A DNA stretch of 30,693 bases, from positions 1-30,693 of the forward strand of contig CAKRFP010000030.1 in the NCBI GenBank assembly GCA_934320645.1. Direction: 5' to 3'. Origin of the DNA: an uncultured Bariatricus sp. GTDB lineage: Bacteria > Bacillota > Clostridia > Lachnospirales > Lachnospiraceae. The notes under the pieces are model-generated. The model saw nothing but the letters and a program-made list of their open reading frames with translations. It ran no database searches and was not told where the DNA came from. Shown here piece by piece: positions 16,753 to 24,957 of this stretch (positions are counted from its first letter, which is position 1; each line of letters begins with the position of its first letter). A program made the position numbers and the translations under genes.

Positions 16753-18525
16753 TTAATCTAAATATTTCCTTATGAGTTCATATCTTTTATAATTTTTCAT
16801 TAAGAATAAAATATCAGCAGACCAATTAAAATAATACTTACAATCGGTCTTATTCTCTTGCTCTAATGCACACGCCATAGTGGATAACGCTCTTCCAAGA
16901 TCGATTCCTCTACCTATTTCGAGGGATGTTTTAATACGATTTTGTGTTAATTCTATTGCGTTTTGAGGCTGATTATTTATTTCTAAAAAAGAAGCCTGAT
17001 TAGACATAATCAAATCCCAATCTTGCATACGAAAAATCACTTCTAACTCACTCTCATCAAGATTACGCAATATTTCTTTATATATTTCAATTCCTAAATT
17101 GATGTTACCGTTCTTTGAATATATAATGGCTATCTGATTTAATAAATTGATTTCATATGATGTAGGTGTATACTCAAAAATGTTTTTCACATTTACTGTT
17201 AAATTTAGAATTTCATATAAAAGTATTATAGCCTCTTCATATGAAAGGATTCCATCACGTAACTTTCTTCGTAGTTCTTCACCTAGAATGTATTGTTTAT
17301 TTTTTTTAATTGTTTGATCTAAATCATCTTTTAATTCTTCTAAAATCAAATCCGCTTTATCATATTCTAAACGATAAACATATGTTGAATATTTTTTCTT
17401 TTTTTCTAACACGGTAAAATCAGTTATAATCTCTGTGTCTACTCTCTTTCCTTCACGATTTAATTTCAATAACAATTTTTCTAAATTTTTTTGTGTTGGA
17501 CAGGTTACTCCCCTCTCAATTCGTGATAATGTTTCTCTTGTACAAACTTCTTCACTCATCTTTTCTTGTGACATTTTTTCTGCAATTCTATTCTTACGTA
17601 TTATTTCATAATCCAATTTAAAATTTCGACTTATTTGTTCAAATAAACGTAATTTATTATAATTTATTTTGTATATTTTCCCGATTTCAATCAAAGATTT
17701 TCTAGCATTTATGAATCGAGTTAAATCGTTTTTTTCTGTAATAATGTTATTATACTTTTCATATTCCTTAATAATTTCTGGCAACAAAAATAGCTTTCCT
17801 TCATCTCTTAATAATTCTATTGCTTTTCTAAGAATAAGTACTATCTCATCATTGCTAAAAATAGAAGAAGTATATTTTGCTGCCAACAAAGCAGCATAAG
17901 GATATACTCGAGCTAATTCTTCATGATCTACAAAATGATATTCCGAATATGTTAAAATATCTTTTATTTCTTTAGTTGCTTTTCCTTTCCCCCCTTCGTA
18001 ACTTATCTCCCAATAAAACAAAATTAAATTAAGTTCATCCGAACTTAGCAGAAAACGATTTTTTAGTATATCCGTATCAAATATTGTTCTATGAATAGCC
18101 TGTTCACACAAATCTATTATTTCATCAAAATCTTTCTCTTCCATCCATGCAATTTGAGCCTTTTGCATCTCAATAAATTGTCTGTGCAGAGGTTCTTTTG
18201 CTTGTTTCATTGCCTCATATTGATTTAAATAATACCTTGCCTTATTAAGTGATCTTGTTGCAACATTTTTCTCTATGTAATATCTGAGTTTATAAATCTC
18301 ATAAGCTTCTTTTGAAAGCACGTATTCAAGCTTTGTAGGTGTTTTTCCAAGTCTGGAAAATAATCTATCTATTTGAAAAAAGTTTAACATGATCTCATCC
18401 GATTCAAATTTCGACAATTCTGAAACAGAACATACACCTTTTGCGAGCTGGTTTAATGTGTATTCTGATTTTACTCGCAAATCAAAAATCATTTTTCCTA
18501 TTCCGCGTTCTTTTACTTTGGCCAT
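16753..18525 (-). CDS. Double HTH / helical-repeat regulator
   Basis: A 590-residue cytoplasmic regulator with an unusual two-fold layout. HTH-1 spans about 10-60 (TLNQLAKGVCSVSELSKFES), helical TPR-like repeats 65-300, HTH-2 about 308-358 (MSQEKMSEEVCTRETLSRIE) and more helical repeats 375-590. One HTH plus TPR repeats is the plan of RRNPP peptide-sensing regulators (Rgg, PlcR, NprR). Here it seems to be present twice. A GAGGTG site precedes the ATG. It is AT-rich compared with the core genes and lies upstream of the peptide/exporter genes in the same direction, so it probably controls them. Ligand unknown. Confidence 0.75.
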   Translation of the reverse strand: MAKVKERGIGKMIFDLRVKSEYTLNQLAKGVCSVSELSKFESDEIMLNFFQIDRLFSRLGKTPTKLEYVLSKEAYEIYKLRYYIEKNVATRSLNKARYYLNQYEAMKQAKEPLHRQFIEMQKAQIAWMEEKDFDEIIDLCEQAIHRTIFDTDILKNRFLLSSDELNLILFYWEISYEGGKGKATKEIKDILTYSEYHFVDHEELARVYPYAALLAAKYTSSIFSNDEIVLILRKAIELLRDEGKLFLLPEIIKEYEKYNNIITEKNDLTRFINARKSLIEIGKIYKINYNKLRLFEQISRNFKLDYEIIRKNRIAEKMSQEKMSEEVCTRETLSRIERGVTCPTQKNLEKLLLKLNREGKRVDTEIITDFTVLEKKKKYSTYVYRLEYDKADLILEELKDDLDQTIKKNKQYILGEELRRKLRDGILSYEEAIILLYEILNLTVNVKNIFEYTPTSYEINLLNQIAIIYSKNGNINLGIEIYKEILRNLDESELEVIFRMQDWDLIMSNQASFLEINNQPQNAIELTQNRIKTSLEIGRGIDLGRALSTMACALEQENKTDCKYYFNWSADILFLMKNYKRYELIRKYLD

Positions 18526-18763
18526 CTTTCACCTCATCACTAATGGATAAAGAATAATCTCGAATACTTTATATGTTCTACTTTTCCACTTTTTTTCTTT
18601 CATCTTTTTTTGATATTTTCTCAAACTTTTATTCATACCAGCTAAGCCGTGCACTTTATTATATCATCTTCAAGCAGAAAACACAGCAAAATCAATGGTT
18701 TTAAGCGAATTTTCTTTTATTCAGCAGACACTAATGATGATTTATTTTTTTAAATTAAATTTG

Positions 18764-18791
18764 TAAAAAAAACCGCAGGGACTCCCGCGGT
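18764..18791 (-). terminator. Terminator upstream of the regulator gene
   Basis: ACCGCAGGGA and TCCCGCGGT pair with one bulged base. On the minus strand seven or more T residues follow. It would stop transcription entering from the displaced gene fragment at 19028-19168 before the regulator. Confidence 0.75.
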
Positions 18792-18920
18792 GCTGATTAT
18801 AAATATTCAAATTCTATAAAAAAATTAAAATGAAGTGTTTTTATCCTTATATGATCAATATATTTCTATTATTTTTGACTATTTAATTACAACAAAATTA
18901 CGACAAAATCACGTTTTACA

Positions 18921-18950
18921 ACAGTACCACACAGTACCATATCGTACCAT
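18921..18950. repeat. Three tandem 10-bp repeats near the right boundary
   Basis: ACAGTACCAC, ACAGTACCAT and ATCGTACCAT follow each other without gaps, in exact 10-base register (one helical turn). They lie about 80 bases inside the right boundary repeat, where arm-type integrase or excisionase sites are expected. Another copy of the core (AGTACCATAT) occurs alone near 29770. Confidence 0.6.
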
Positions 18951-19027
18951 ATGTTCCCTTTTTCGCCTAAATTCGGGACTGTGTAACACTAAGTAATACT
19001 GTATGATACAAACATTTGTTCTCTGCC

Positions 19028-19168
19028 GTAGACCTCCGGAAAACACATTGCGAACCGAATTTCCACCGCATTTTTATCTTTCATTACTGAATTGACCTCA
19101 TGACCAATGTAGCGGGCAGGTTTCTCTATATTCAGTAAAATATCATCATCTAATGCTAATTTCCTCAT
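19028..19168 (-). pseudogene. Displaced 5' end of the radical SAM gene
   Basis: Codons 1-47 of a TIGR03960 radical SAM gene, with start codon and GGAGG site, matching the intact gene at 9317-11182 almost completely at protein level (one Val-Met and one spacing-neutral difference) but with many silent changes. Homology stops after FPEVY, and unrelated codons follow to a stop at 18989. It is best explained as the resident 5' end pushed aside when an element carrying its own copy integrated. Confidence 0.85.
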
Positions 19169-19283
19169 TTTTCCTCCGTTTTTCATTTATTTGTTTACTG
19201 TAAACGTTGAATTTGAAACAGGTATTTTATTAAGACAATTACCTTTAATAATAGCTTGTTTAAGAAAGAAAATCAACTATTTT
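19032..19283. repeat. Right boundary repeat of the integrated element (att-like)
   Basis: Partner of 11046-11326. Shared parts are the putative core ACCTCCGGAAA (19032-19042), the coding stretch, the ribosome binding site and the 40-bp block at 19244-19283. On the minus strand that block reads KIVDFLS and a stop, the tail of the same recombinase family, with no integrase sequence upstream of it. Confidence 0.75.
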
Positions 19284-19310
19284 ACGCATTATTCAACTCC
19301 CTATAAATTT

Positions 19311-19353
19311 AAAAAGGTACTGATTCAACAAAAAACTAAATCAGCACCTTTTT
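19311..19353 (-). terminator. Terminator of the siderophore-type ABC operon
   Basis: AAAAAGGTACTGATT (19311-19325) and AATCAGCACCTTTTT (19339-19353) form a 15-bp stem with one mismatch or wobble. A T tract follows on the minus strand. It is 60 bases past the end of the ABC gene. Confidence 0.78.
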
Positions 19354-19412
19354 CAGAAATTCCTATTCACTTAATTTTATACTATTCTATCTTTTTGTCT
19401 GCCAGAATCCCT

Positions 19413-21146
19413 CTACAGATTCCAGTCCACAGCCACCTGCTGCGTCTTCACCATATTTGCGTAAATTCCGTTCTTCTTTTTCAGTTCATCCGGTCTTCCG
19501 CTTTCTGCCACCACGCCGTCTTTCAGCACAACAATCTTATCTGCATCAGCCACCGTTCGCATTCGGTGTGCAATAATCATGACGGTCTTGTCTTTGATCA
19601 GACGGGACAGAGATTCCTGGATCATCGTCTCATTATCCACATCCAGGGATGCAGTTGCTTCGTCCAGAAGAATGATCGGCGCATCTTTCAGGAACGCTCT
19701 CGCAATCGAAATCCGCTGCCGTTCCCCACCGGAAAGCTCAGAACCATTTTCACCGATCATGGTATTCCAGCCATCCGCCAGTTTTTCTGCAAATTCATCA
19801 CAATGCGCCAGTTTTGCAGCTGCCAGAACCTCTTCATCTCTTGCGTCCATCTTACCGATCCGGATATTTTCCATGATCGTATTATTGAATAGAGTTACAT
19901 CTTGGAATACGATGGAATACAGGGACATCAGTGTTTCCGGATCAATTTTGGAAATATCCATGCCTCCGACTTTGATGGTTCCCTTATTTGCGTCCCAGAA
20001 ACGGGAAGCCAGGCGGGATACTGTGGTCTTTCCGCCGCCGGACGGTCCGATCAAGGCGGTAACTTCGCCTTGTTTTGCCACAAAAGAGACATCCCTTAAT
20101 ACCACATCTTTACTGTTATAAGCAAATCCTACATTGGAAAATTCGATATCATATCCCTTGTTGTCCAGTGTCGTTGTCCCTTCCTGCACTTCATGGGAGA
20201 GGATCTCATCCAGTCTTGCACTCTGTACATCGGACGCAATAATCGCTGCCAGATTCTGAAGTGAAACCTGCATCGGGTCATAGATTCTTGATACAACCAG
20301 CAGGAACATGAAAAATGTAAGCACATCGATTTCACCTTTTACAAGCAGGTTTCCACCCACAAGTGCCACGCTCGCGATACCAAGTTTCAGGATCATCTGC
20401 GCACTTCCAACAAAAACAGCTGTACCAAATTCTGTTGCAACCGCATGCTTTTCAACTGCTTTGATTTTTGCATCCAGACCTTCCATATAGTCCGCTTCGG
20501 AATTATAGGCACGGAGATCTCTTGCACTTTCCAGGCATTCCTGAATCCCGTCAGCGCAAGCCATTTTCAGTTTCATCTGCTTTTTGCTCAGACGCTTCTG
20601 CACGCTTCCTGAGCAGCCGACAATGAGAAATGAAACTGGCAGAACCCACAGCGCTGCGAGCGCCATTTTCCAGTTAAAGAAGAACATTCCGACTGCCACA
20701 ATTGCCGTAGAAATGCATGCACCTACCAGTTCCGGTATGAAGTGGGAAGATGCTGTTTCCATCTGCGCACAGTCTGCCATAATGGTACTGGTAAGATCAG
20801 AAAGATCCTTTTTCCCGAAGAAAGAAAGCGGAATCTTCCGGAGCTTCTCGGCAAGCGTGATTCTTCGCACACCACTCTCGACATAGGTCGATAAAAATGT
20901 TGCATTATACTGGATATAAGTGGTCACTGCGATCAAAAGTAATGTGATCAAAGTGCCGCCGATATAAAATCCGCCCCTGCCGGAAAGAGTTCCACCCATG
21001 TAATCTCTTACGAGAAAATACAAAAGGGATACCGGTGCCATCAGTACAATATCAGATACCGTAACCGATACAAACGCTTTCATCATATCTGCCGCGCCCT
21101 GTTCAGAAAGGGCATATTTATGCATGAGTTTTTCTTTTGGATTCAT
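19413..21146 (-). CDS. ABC half-exporter, IrtB/YbtQ-like
   Basis: A 577-residue fused permease/ATPase. The membrane domain covers about 1-320. The ATPase has Walker A GPSGGGKTT, signature LSGGE, Walker B IILLDE and switch IAHRM. Pairs of this kind are common in Lachnospiraceae and resemble siderophore (Irt/Ybt) or multidrug heterodimers; the substrate is not known. I start at the ATG at 21144-21146, where AGGTAGGTG precedes it. A GTG three codons earlier overlaps the upstream stop. It lies 1 base from its partner gene. Confidence 0.9.
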   Translation of the reverse strand: MNPKEKLMHKYALSEQGAADMMKAFVSVTVSDIVLMAPVSLLYFLVRDYMGGTLSGRGGFYIGGTLITLLLIAVTTYIQYNATFLSTYVESGVRRITLAEKLRKIPLSFFGKKDLSDLTSTIMADCAQMETASSHFIPELVGACISTAIVAVGMFFFNWKMALAALWVLPVSFLIVGCSGSVQKRLSKKQMKLKMACADGIQECLESARDLRAYNSEADYMEGLDAKIKAVEKHAVATEFGTAVFVGSAQMILKLGIASVALVGGNLLVKGEIDVLTFFMFLLVVSRIYDPMQVSLQNLAAIIASDVQSARLDEILSHEVQEGTTTLDNKGYDIEFSNVGFAYNSKDVVLRDVSFVAKQGEVTALIGPSGGGKTTVSRLASRFWDANKGTIKVGGMDISKIDPETLMSLYSIVFQDVTLFNNTIMENIRIGKMDARDEEVLAAAKLAHCDEFAEKLADGWNTMIGENGSELSGGERQRISIARAFLKDAPIILLDEATASLDVDNETMIQESLSRLIKDKTVMIIAHRMRTVADADKIVVLKDGVVAESGRPDELKKKNGIYANMVKTQQVAVDWNL

Positions 21147-21147
21147 A

Positions 21148-22938
21148 TTATGCACCTACCTTCCAGCATACCGATTTGTTATATTCTTTCCACATGTGCT
21201 GATACAATCCGTCTGCACGCTCCAGTTCTTCATGTCTGCCGCTCTGACAGATTTCGCCATCCTTCAGCACACAGATCCGGTCAACACCGGTGACAGAAGA
21301 AAGTCGGTGGGCGATCATGATTACCGTCTTGCCCTCTGACAACTTGGTAAATGCAGCCTGTACCTTCGCTTCATTATCCGGATCCGCAAATGCAGTCGCT
21401 TCGTCAAGGATCAGGATCGGCGCATTTTTCAGCATTGCTCTTGCAATGGAAATCCGCTGCGCTTCCCCGCCGGAAAGATAAGTTCCCTTGGAACCAATCA
21501 CTGTATCAATGCCATTTGGAAGCTTTTCAATAATGTCTTCACACTGCGCATTTTTTAGGGCTTCCAGAATTTCCTCGCGACTTGCATCCTTTTTTCCCAT
21601 TCTCACATTGTCATAGATTGACATTTTCAGAAGATGGCTGTCCTGAAATACAAAGGACACGGTATCCATCAGTTCTTTCTGGTCGATCTTTTTCACATCG
21701 ACACCGCCAATTTTAACCGAACCTTCCGTTGCATCTGCAAATCTTGCAATCAGCCGTGCCAGCGTGGTCTTTCCGCCGCCTGACGGTCCGACAAATGCCA
21801 CATGTTCCCCTGCATGGATATCCAGACTAATCTGATGCAGTGCATCCTTTGCTGCCCCTGCATAACGGAAAGATACCTTTTCCAGCTGGATCGATGTATC
21901 CTTTGGAGACAGTGTCTCTTTTGGCTGCGCAAGTGGTTTTCTCTCAAGAATTCCATCGATTCTTGCAAGCGCATCTTCCACAACCATGGTATTTTCACCG
22001 GCATACATCATTTTTGTCAGCGTAACCGTGATGATCGGTGTGATGATGATGTAAAATAAAAGATTCAGCAGGAAGGTATTATTTACACTTCCGCTTTTGA
22101 CACCGCCAAACAGATAAGCTCCTGCAATCAGGATTGCAAATACTGCGTTGATTGCAACGGTGTACCCCACCATCGGGATACGGAGATCTTTTGTATAGGA
22201 AATCGTCCATTTTTCATACTTTTTGATCGAATCACGGAATCTTTTAAATGAAAAAACGGATTGCCCGAAGGTTTTCACAACAGGGATACCACGAACATAT
22301 TCGACCGCTTCACTGGACATTTCTTCCAGCGCGTTCTGGTACTCTTCCATCTTCTTTTTCATATTTTCGCCCATCATGACTGACATAATGGCAAATGCAA
22401 ATACAACCGGAATCAGACACAGAAGTCCGAGTCTCCAGTCAAATACCAGAAGCAGAATCGCAAGTCCGATCGGTGTAGCAGTTGCAACACATTTGTCCGG
22501 AAGCTGATGTGCGATATAGGTCTCTGTTGCGGCACTGGATTCATTGACGATCTTGCGGATTTTTCCACTTCCTTCATCGTCCATAAAGCCAAGTGGAAGT
22601 GTCAGGATGTGACGCATCAGCTTAGAACGCATATTTGCCTGTATGCGGAATGCTGACAAATGCGAACACATCAGACCACCGATATAAATCAGCATTGCAA
22701 GCAGCGCGAACCCTACCGCACTCCATCCGTAACATGACAGATTCTGTGCTTTCTCAAAATCCGGTGCCACCTGCAGAACTTCCCGGATCAGCCGCCATAT
22801 AAAATAAAATGGCACAAGAGCGACAAACGCACTGATCGTGGCAAGAACCCAGGAAGCAATCGTCAGATACCGGTAGCTTCCGGCGTATTCAAATAAGCGC
22901 TGGATGGGAGTTTTCTTCCCGTCATTTTTTTTAGCCAT
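21148..22938 (-). CDS. ABC half-exporter, IrtA/YbtP-like
   Basis: A 596-residue partner. The membrane domain runs to about residue 335 (six predicted helices). The ATPase has Walker A GPSGGGKTT, signature LSGGE, Walker B ILILDE and switch IAHRLSSV. Compared with its neighbour the D-loop is altered (ATAFADPD rather than ATASLDVD), as often seen in asymmetric heterodimers. An AAGGAGG lies upstream of the ATG. First gene of the two-gene operon. Confidence 0.9.
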   Translation of the reverse strand: MAKKNDGKKTPIQRLFEYAGSYRYLTIASWVLATISAFVALVPFYFIWRLIREVLQVAPDFEKAQNLSCYGWSAVGFALLAMLIYIGGLMCSHLSAFRIQANMRSKLMRHILTLPLGFMDDEGSGKIRKIVNESSAATETYIAHQLPDKCVATATPIGLAILLLVFDWRLGLLCLIPVVFAFAIMSVMMGENMKKKMEEYQNALEEMSSEAVEYVRGIPVVKTFGQSVFSFKRFRDSIKKYEKWTISYTKDLRIPMVGYTVAINAVFAILIAGAYLFGGVKSGSVNNTFLLNLLFYIIITPIITVTLTKMMYAGENTMVVEDALARIDGILERKPLAQPKETLSPKDTSIQLEKVSFRYAGAAKDALHQISLDIHAGEHVAFVGPSGGGKTTLARLIARFADATEGSVKIGGVDVKKIDQKELMDTVSFVFQDSHLLKMSIYDNVRMGKKDASREEILEALKNAQCEDIIEKLPNGIDTVIGSKGTYLSGGEAQRISIARAMLKNAPILILDEATAFADPDNEAKVQAAFTKLSEGKTVIMIAHRLSSVTGVDRICVLKDGEICQSGRHEELERADGLYQHMWKEYNKSVCWKVGA

Positions 22939-22972
22939 TTGCTGTTCCTCCTTTTGTTACATTGGTAGGTGA

Positions 22973-23027
22973 TAACAGATGTTACAGATTTAATACTTTT
23001 ATAAGTTTCAGCTAACCCACAGTCCAA
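22973..23027 (-). promoter_or_regulatory. Promoter and possible operator of the ABC pair
   Basis: Minus strand: -35 TTGGAC (23022-23027), 18-base spacer, -10 TATAAA (22998-23003). Just downstream lies the palindrome TAACAGATGTTA (22973-22984), where a repressor such as a TetR-type protein could block transcription. No regulator gene is adjacent. Confidence 0.55.
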
Positions 23028-23089
23028 ATAATCGGCTGCAAGTCATCTGCGTAAAAGATAATTTTTTCTTTTCGCAAATGACTTTCTCA

Positions 23090-23581
23090 CTATTTCTTCA
23101 TCACAATAATTCGGTTTGATATATTCCGCACAACCGGAATTTTGCCCAGCACTTTGTAAATCGGTAAAAACTCTGCCATTCCTTCTACCAGGCTGTGTTC
23201 TTCTATATAATGGAAATCTGGCAGCAGCTTCGCAAGCCCTGGACCATTTTTAATCCCCCAGGTGAACTTTGCATTACTGCCTTCAATAGATTTTTCTTTG
23301 AAATTCTTCACAACCATCGGATTCATCACTTCCACAAAAACAGTTACCTTTTGGAAACATTTGGAAATAACTGTGAAAATATTTTTCACATCTTCTTCGG
23401 TCAGATACATGGTCAGTCCTTCTATGATAACCAGTGCCTCTTTCCCTTTTTCCGTGATTTTGCCGCTCCAGTCTTCCATTGCAGACATGGCGATCCGGGA
23501 AACGGTTCCGTTCTCCGGCAGCAGTTTTTCCCGCACAGCGATCGTTTCCGGCACACCGGAAAGACTTATTTTTTCCTGCAT
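23090..23581 (-). pseudogene. LCM-family methyltransferase, N-terminally truncated
   Basis: A 163-residue frame matches the C-terminal two thirds of leucine carboxyl methyltransferase-like (PF04072) proteins: PETIAVREKLLPENG, ALVIIEGLTMYLTEEDVKNI and the tail. The family is usually about 270 residues, and its SAM-binding glycine motif (ELGCG-type) should lie upstream but is missing, so the protein cannot bind cofactor as it stands. The ATG at 23581 with a weak AGAGGA site may be fortuitous. The missing part is replaced by a fragment of another methyltransferase. Confidence 0.75.
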
Positions 23582-23602
23582 TTCTACTCATCCTCTTTCC
23601 TT

Positions 23603-23821
23603 TTACTGCTCTTTTCTTATCACACTATGTAACCGCATTCCTTTGCGGATCTCAAACTTTTCAACCTTCAGACCGGCATTTTTACAGCATTCTTCAACCG
23701 TTTCCCGCGTTGCAAGCTTTACATCCCCGTGTCCGATCAGATTTGCCAGCGGAAGCTGCCATGGAAAATTTGTGACTGCGTAGTATTTGCCACAGATAAT
23801 TTTGCAGCTGCATATTCTTTG
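23603..23821 (-). pseudogene. Class I methyltransferase, C-terminal remnant
   Basis: Translation gives KYYAVTNFPWQLPLANLIGH, then ATRETVEECCKNAGLKVEKF and a stop. This is typical of the last 60 residues of a small SAM-dependent methyltransferase. A stop at 23822-23824 closes the frame, and a plausible continuation (SLFPDKEYAAAK) lies in another frame, so there is at least one frameshift as well as loss of the N-terminus. The truncated LCM gene begins 21 bases downstream. Confidence 0.55.
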
Positions 23822-23904
23822 TCAGGAAACAGCGATTGGAAAAATATGCCCCTTGTGTTACACAACAAATAAATATTAGTTTTTGCTAACTATATACTTT
23901 AAAG

Positions 23905-23958
23905 AATGCCGCGTGGTGCAGTGCTCCCTTACGGGAAGCGTAGCTTCCACACGGCATT
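23905..23958 (-). repeat. GC-rich stem-loop
   Basis: AATGCCGCGTGG and CCACACGGCATT pair along 12 bases (one wobble on the minus strand), with an inner CTCCC/GGGAG hairpin. The flanking stretch 23822-24019 shows no gene. It could be a dispersed palindrome or a terminator without a T tract. Confidence 0.5.
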
Positions 23959-24019
23959 GAACTTTTTAACCTTTTTCCTGAAAAGACGGGCGGATAATCT
24001 GTATAATGTTAAGTACATC

Positions 24020-24130
24020 CTAATCGCTGTTCATTCCTGCAAACGAATAAAATTTTTTTACTTTTAATTCCATCTTACTTCTGTTTGCATCGCTATATTC
24101 AATTATTTTCCTGAAACGTTCAATGTTCAT
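24020..24130 (-). CDS. Possible small protein, 36 residues
   Basis: ATG at 24128-24130 follows GAGGT at about 7 bases. The product begins MNIERFRKIIEYSDANRSKM and is charged, without a signal peptide or membrane segment. I do not recognise it. It may be an intact small gene or the N-terminal scrap of a larger one. No gene is seen between 24131 and 24296. Confidence 0.3.
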   Translation of the reverse strand: MNIERFRKIIEYSDANRSKMELKVKKFYSFAGMNSD

Positions 24131-24296
24131 ATATCTTACCTCGACATATTCAAAAAGCGACGTTTCGCACTCATAACTTCGTCATTTCACTTTCTCCGTT
24201 TCTGATCTTCGTATATATAAGATTGTATTCCTTTGCAATAATATTATGCGCTACAAATGCATGCAATTCAATTGCAAAATCTTATTTAATGAGATT

Positions 24297-24785
24297 TTAT
24301 AGCAATGTTATAACTGACCATACTCTCACCAGTCCAAATAAAATCGCCACTCCCCCAATTCCAAAACAGATCAGGCTCAGGAAATGACTACCTCCACCTG
24401 TTATATCTTTTAAAGTTTCTGTCACATCCTTCGGATTCTCCGGATTATAATATCCCGGATATTCTTTTCCGACAGGATACTGGTCGATCGAGCTTCCCAG
24501 GCGTGTGTGATATTCATATCTCTGACCATTTACCGTGTACTCATAAATCGGGGTATAACTGGTGACGTAAGTGATCTCACCCGGTTCATTAGAATCTCTT
24601 TCCTCCCGTTCCTGCTTCTCCACTCCAATCACACGCAATGTAGTGCGTCCTGAATAGCGCTTCTGATATTCAGAATTTTCTGCATTCGCTTTCTTCCACA
24701 GTTTTGTTCCGAACCAGATAAGCAAACCGCCTAAAAGTAGTGGAATTGCTGCCATTCCAAAAGAATACACATAAAAATTTGCCAT
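24297..24785 (-). CDS. DUF3592-like membrane protein
   Basis: A 162-residue protein with one hydrophobic segment at each end (about 8-27 and 133-158) and an extracytoplasmic or cytoplasmic middle that contains YEYTVNGQRYEYHTR and YPGYYNPENPKDVTE. The pattern of a YNP motif between two helices is that of DUF3592 proteins, whose function is unknown. A CTCCTCT-type complement (AGAGGAGGG) lies upstream of the ATG. It is transcribed on its own and is not clearly linked to the toxin-antitoxin operon upstream. Confidence 0.7.
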   Translation of the reverse strand: MANFYVYSFGMAAIPLLLGGLLIWFGTKLWKKANAENSEYQKRYSGRTTLRVIGVEKQEREERDSNEPGEITYVTSYTPIYEYTVNGQRYEYHTRLGSSIDQYPVGKEYPGYYNPENPKDVTETLKDITGGGSHFLSLICFGIGGVAILFGLVRVWSVITLL

Positions 24786-24884
24786 ATTTTTCCCTCCTCT
24801 TTTTGAAACTATGTCATGAACTCTTTGCTATCTTAAGTATGGTATAAAGCGAAATGTGTTTCTTTCACTTTTAGTAACTGTCGC

Positions 24885-24942
24885 AAAACATGATGGAGAC
24901 ATTGTAGCAGATAAACTGCTCTTTTGTACTTCTCCATGTTTT
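24885..24942 (-). terminator. Hairpin after the antitoxin gene
   Basis: AAAACATGATGGAGA pairs with TCTCCATGTTTT, with a 3-base bulge, and an inner AGCAG/CTGCT stem. It lies 15 bases past the antitoxin stop. It lacks a clear T tract on the minus strand, so a terminator role is only suggested by position. Confidence 0.4.
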
Positions 24943-24957
24943 GAGGCACTTACCATA

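Larger units (their letters stand above)
18526..18988. other. Intergenic, right end of the element
   Basis: AT-rich DNA without a gene. It holds a minus-strand terminator (18764-18791) and three tandem decamers (18921-18950), both listed separately. The regulator's promoter should lie near 18530-18620 but I cannot assign boxes with confidence. Confidence 0.6.

Noticed and set aside
18921..18950. CRISPR array
   Set aside because: Three gapless 10-base repeats without spacers are not a CRISPR array, and no cas genes occur in the window.
18900..19010. tRNA gene as attachment site
   Set aside because: No tRNA cloverleaf was seen in the boundary repeats; the repeats are protein-coding.
24131..24296. 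Minus-strand reading FAIELHAFVAHNIIAKEYNL as a gene remnant
   Set aside because: About 34 codons, no start or ribosome binding site, and no family recognised.
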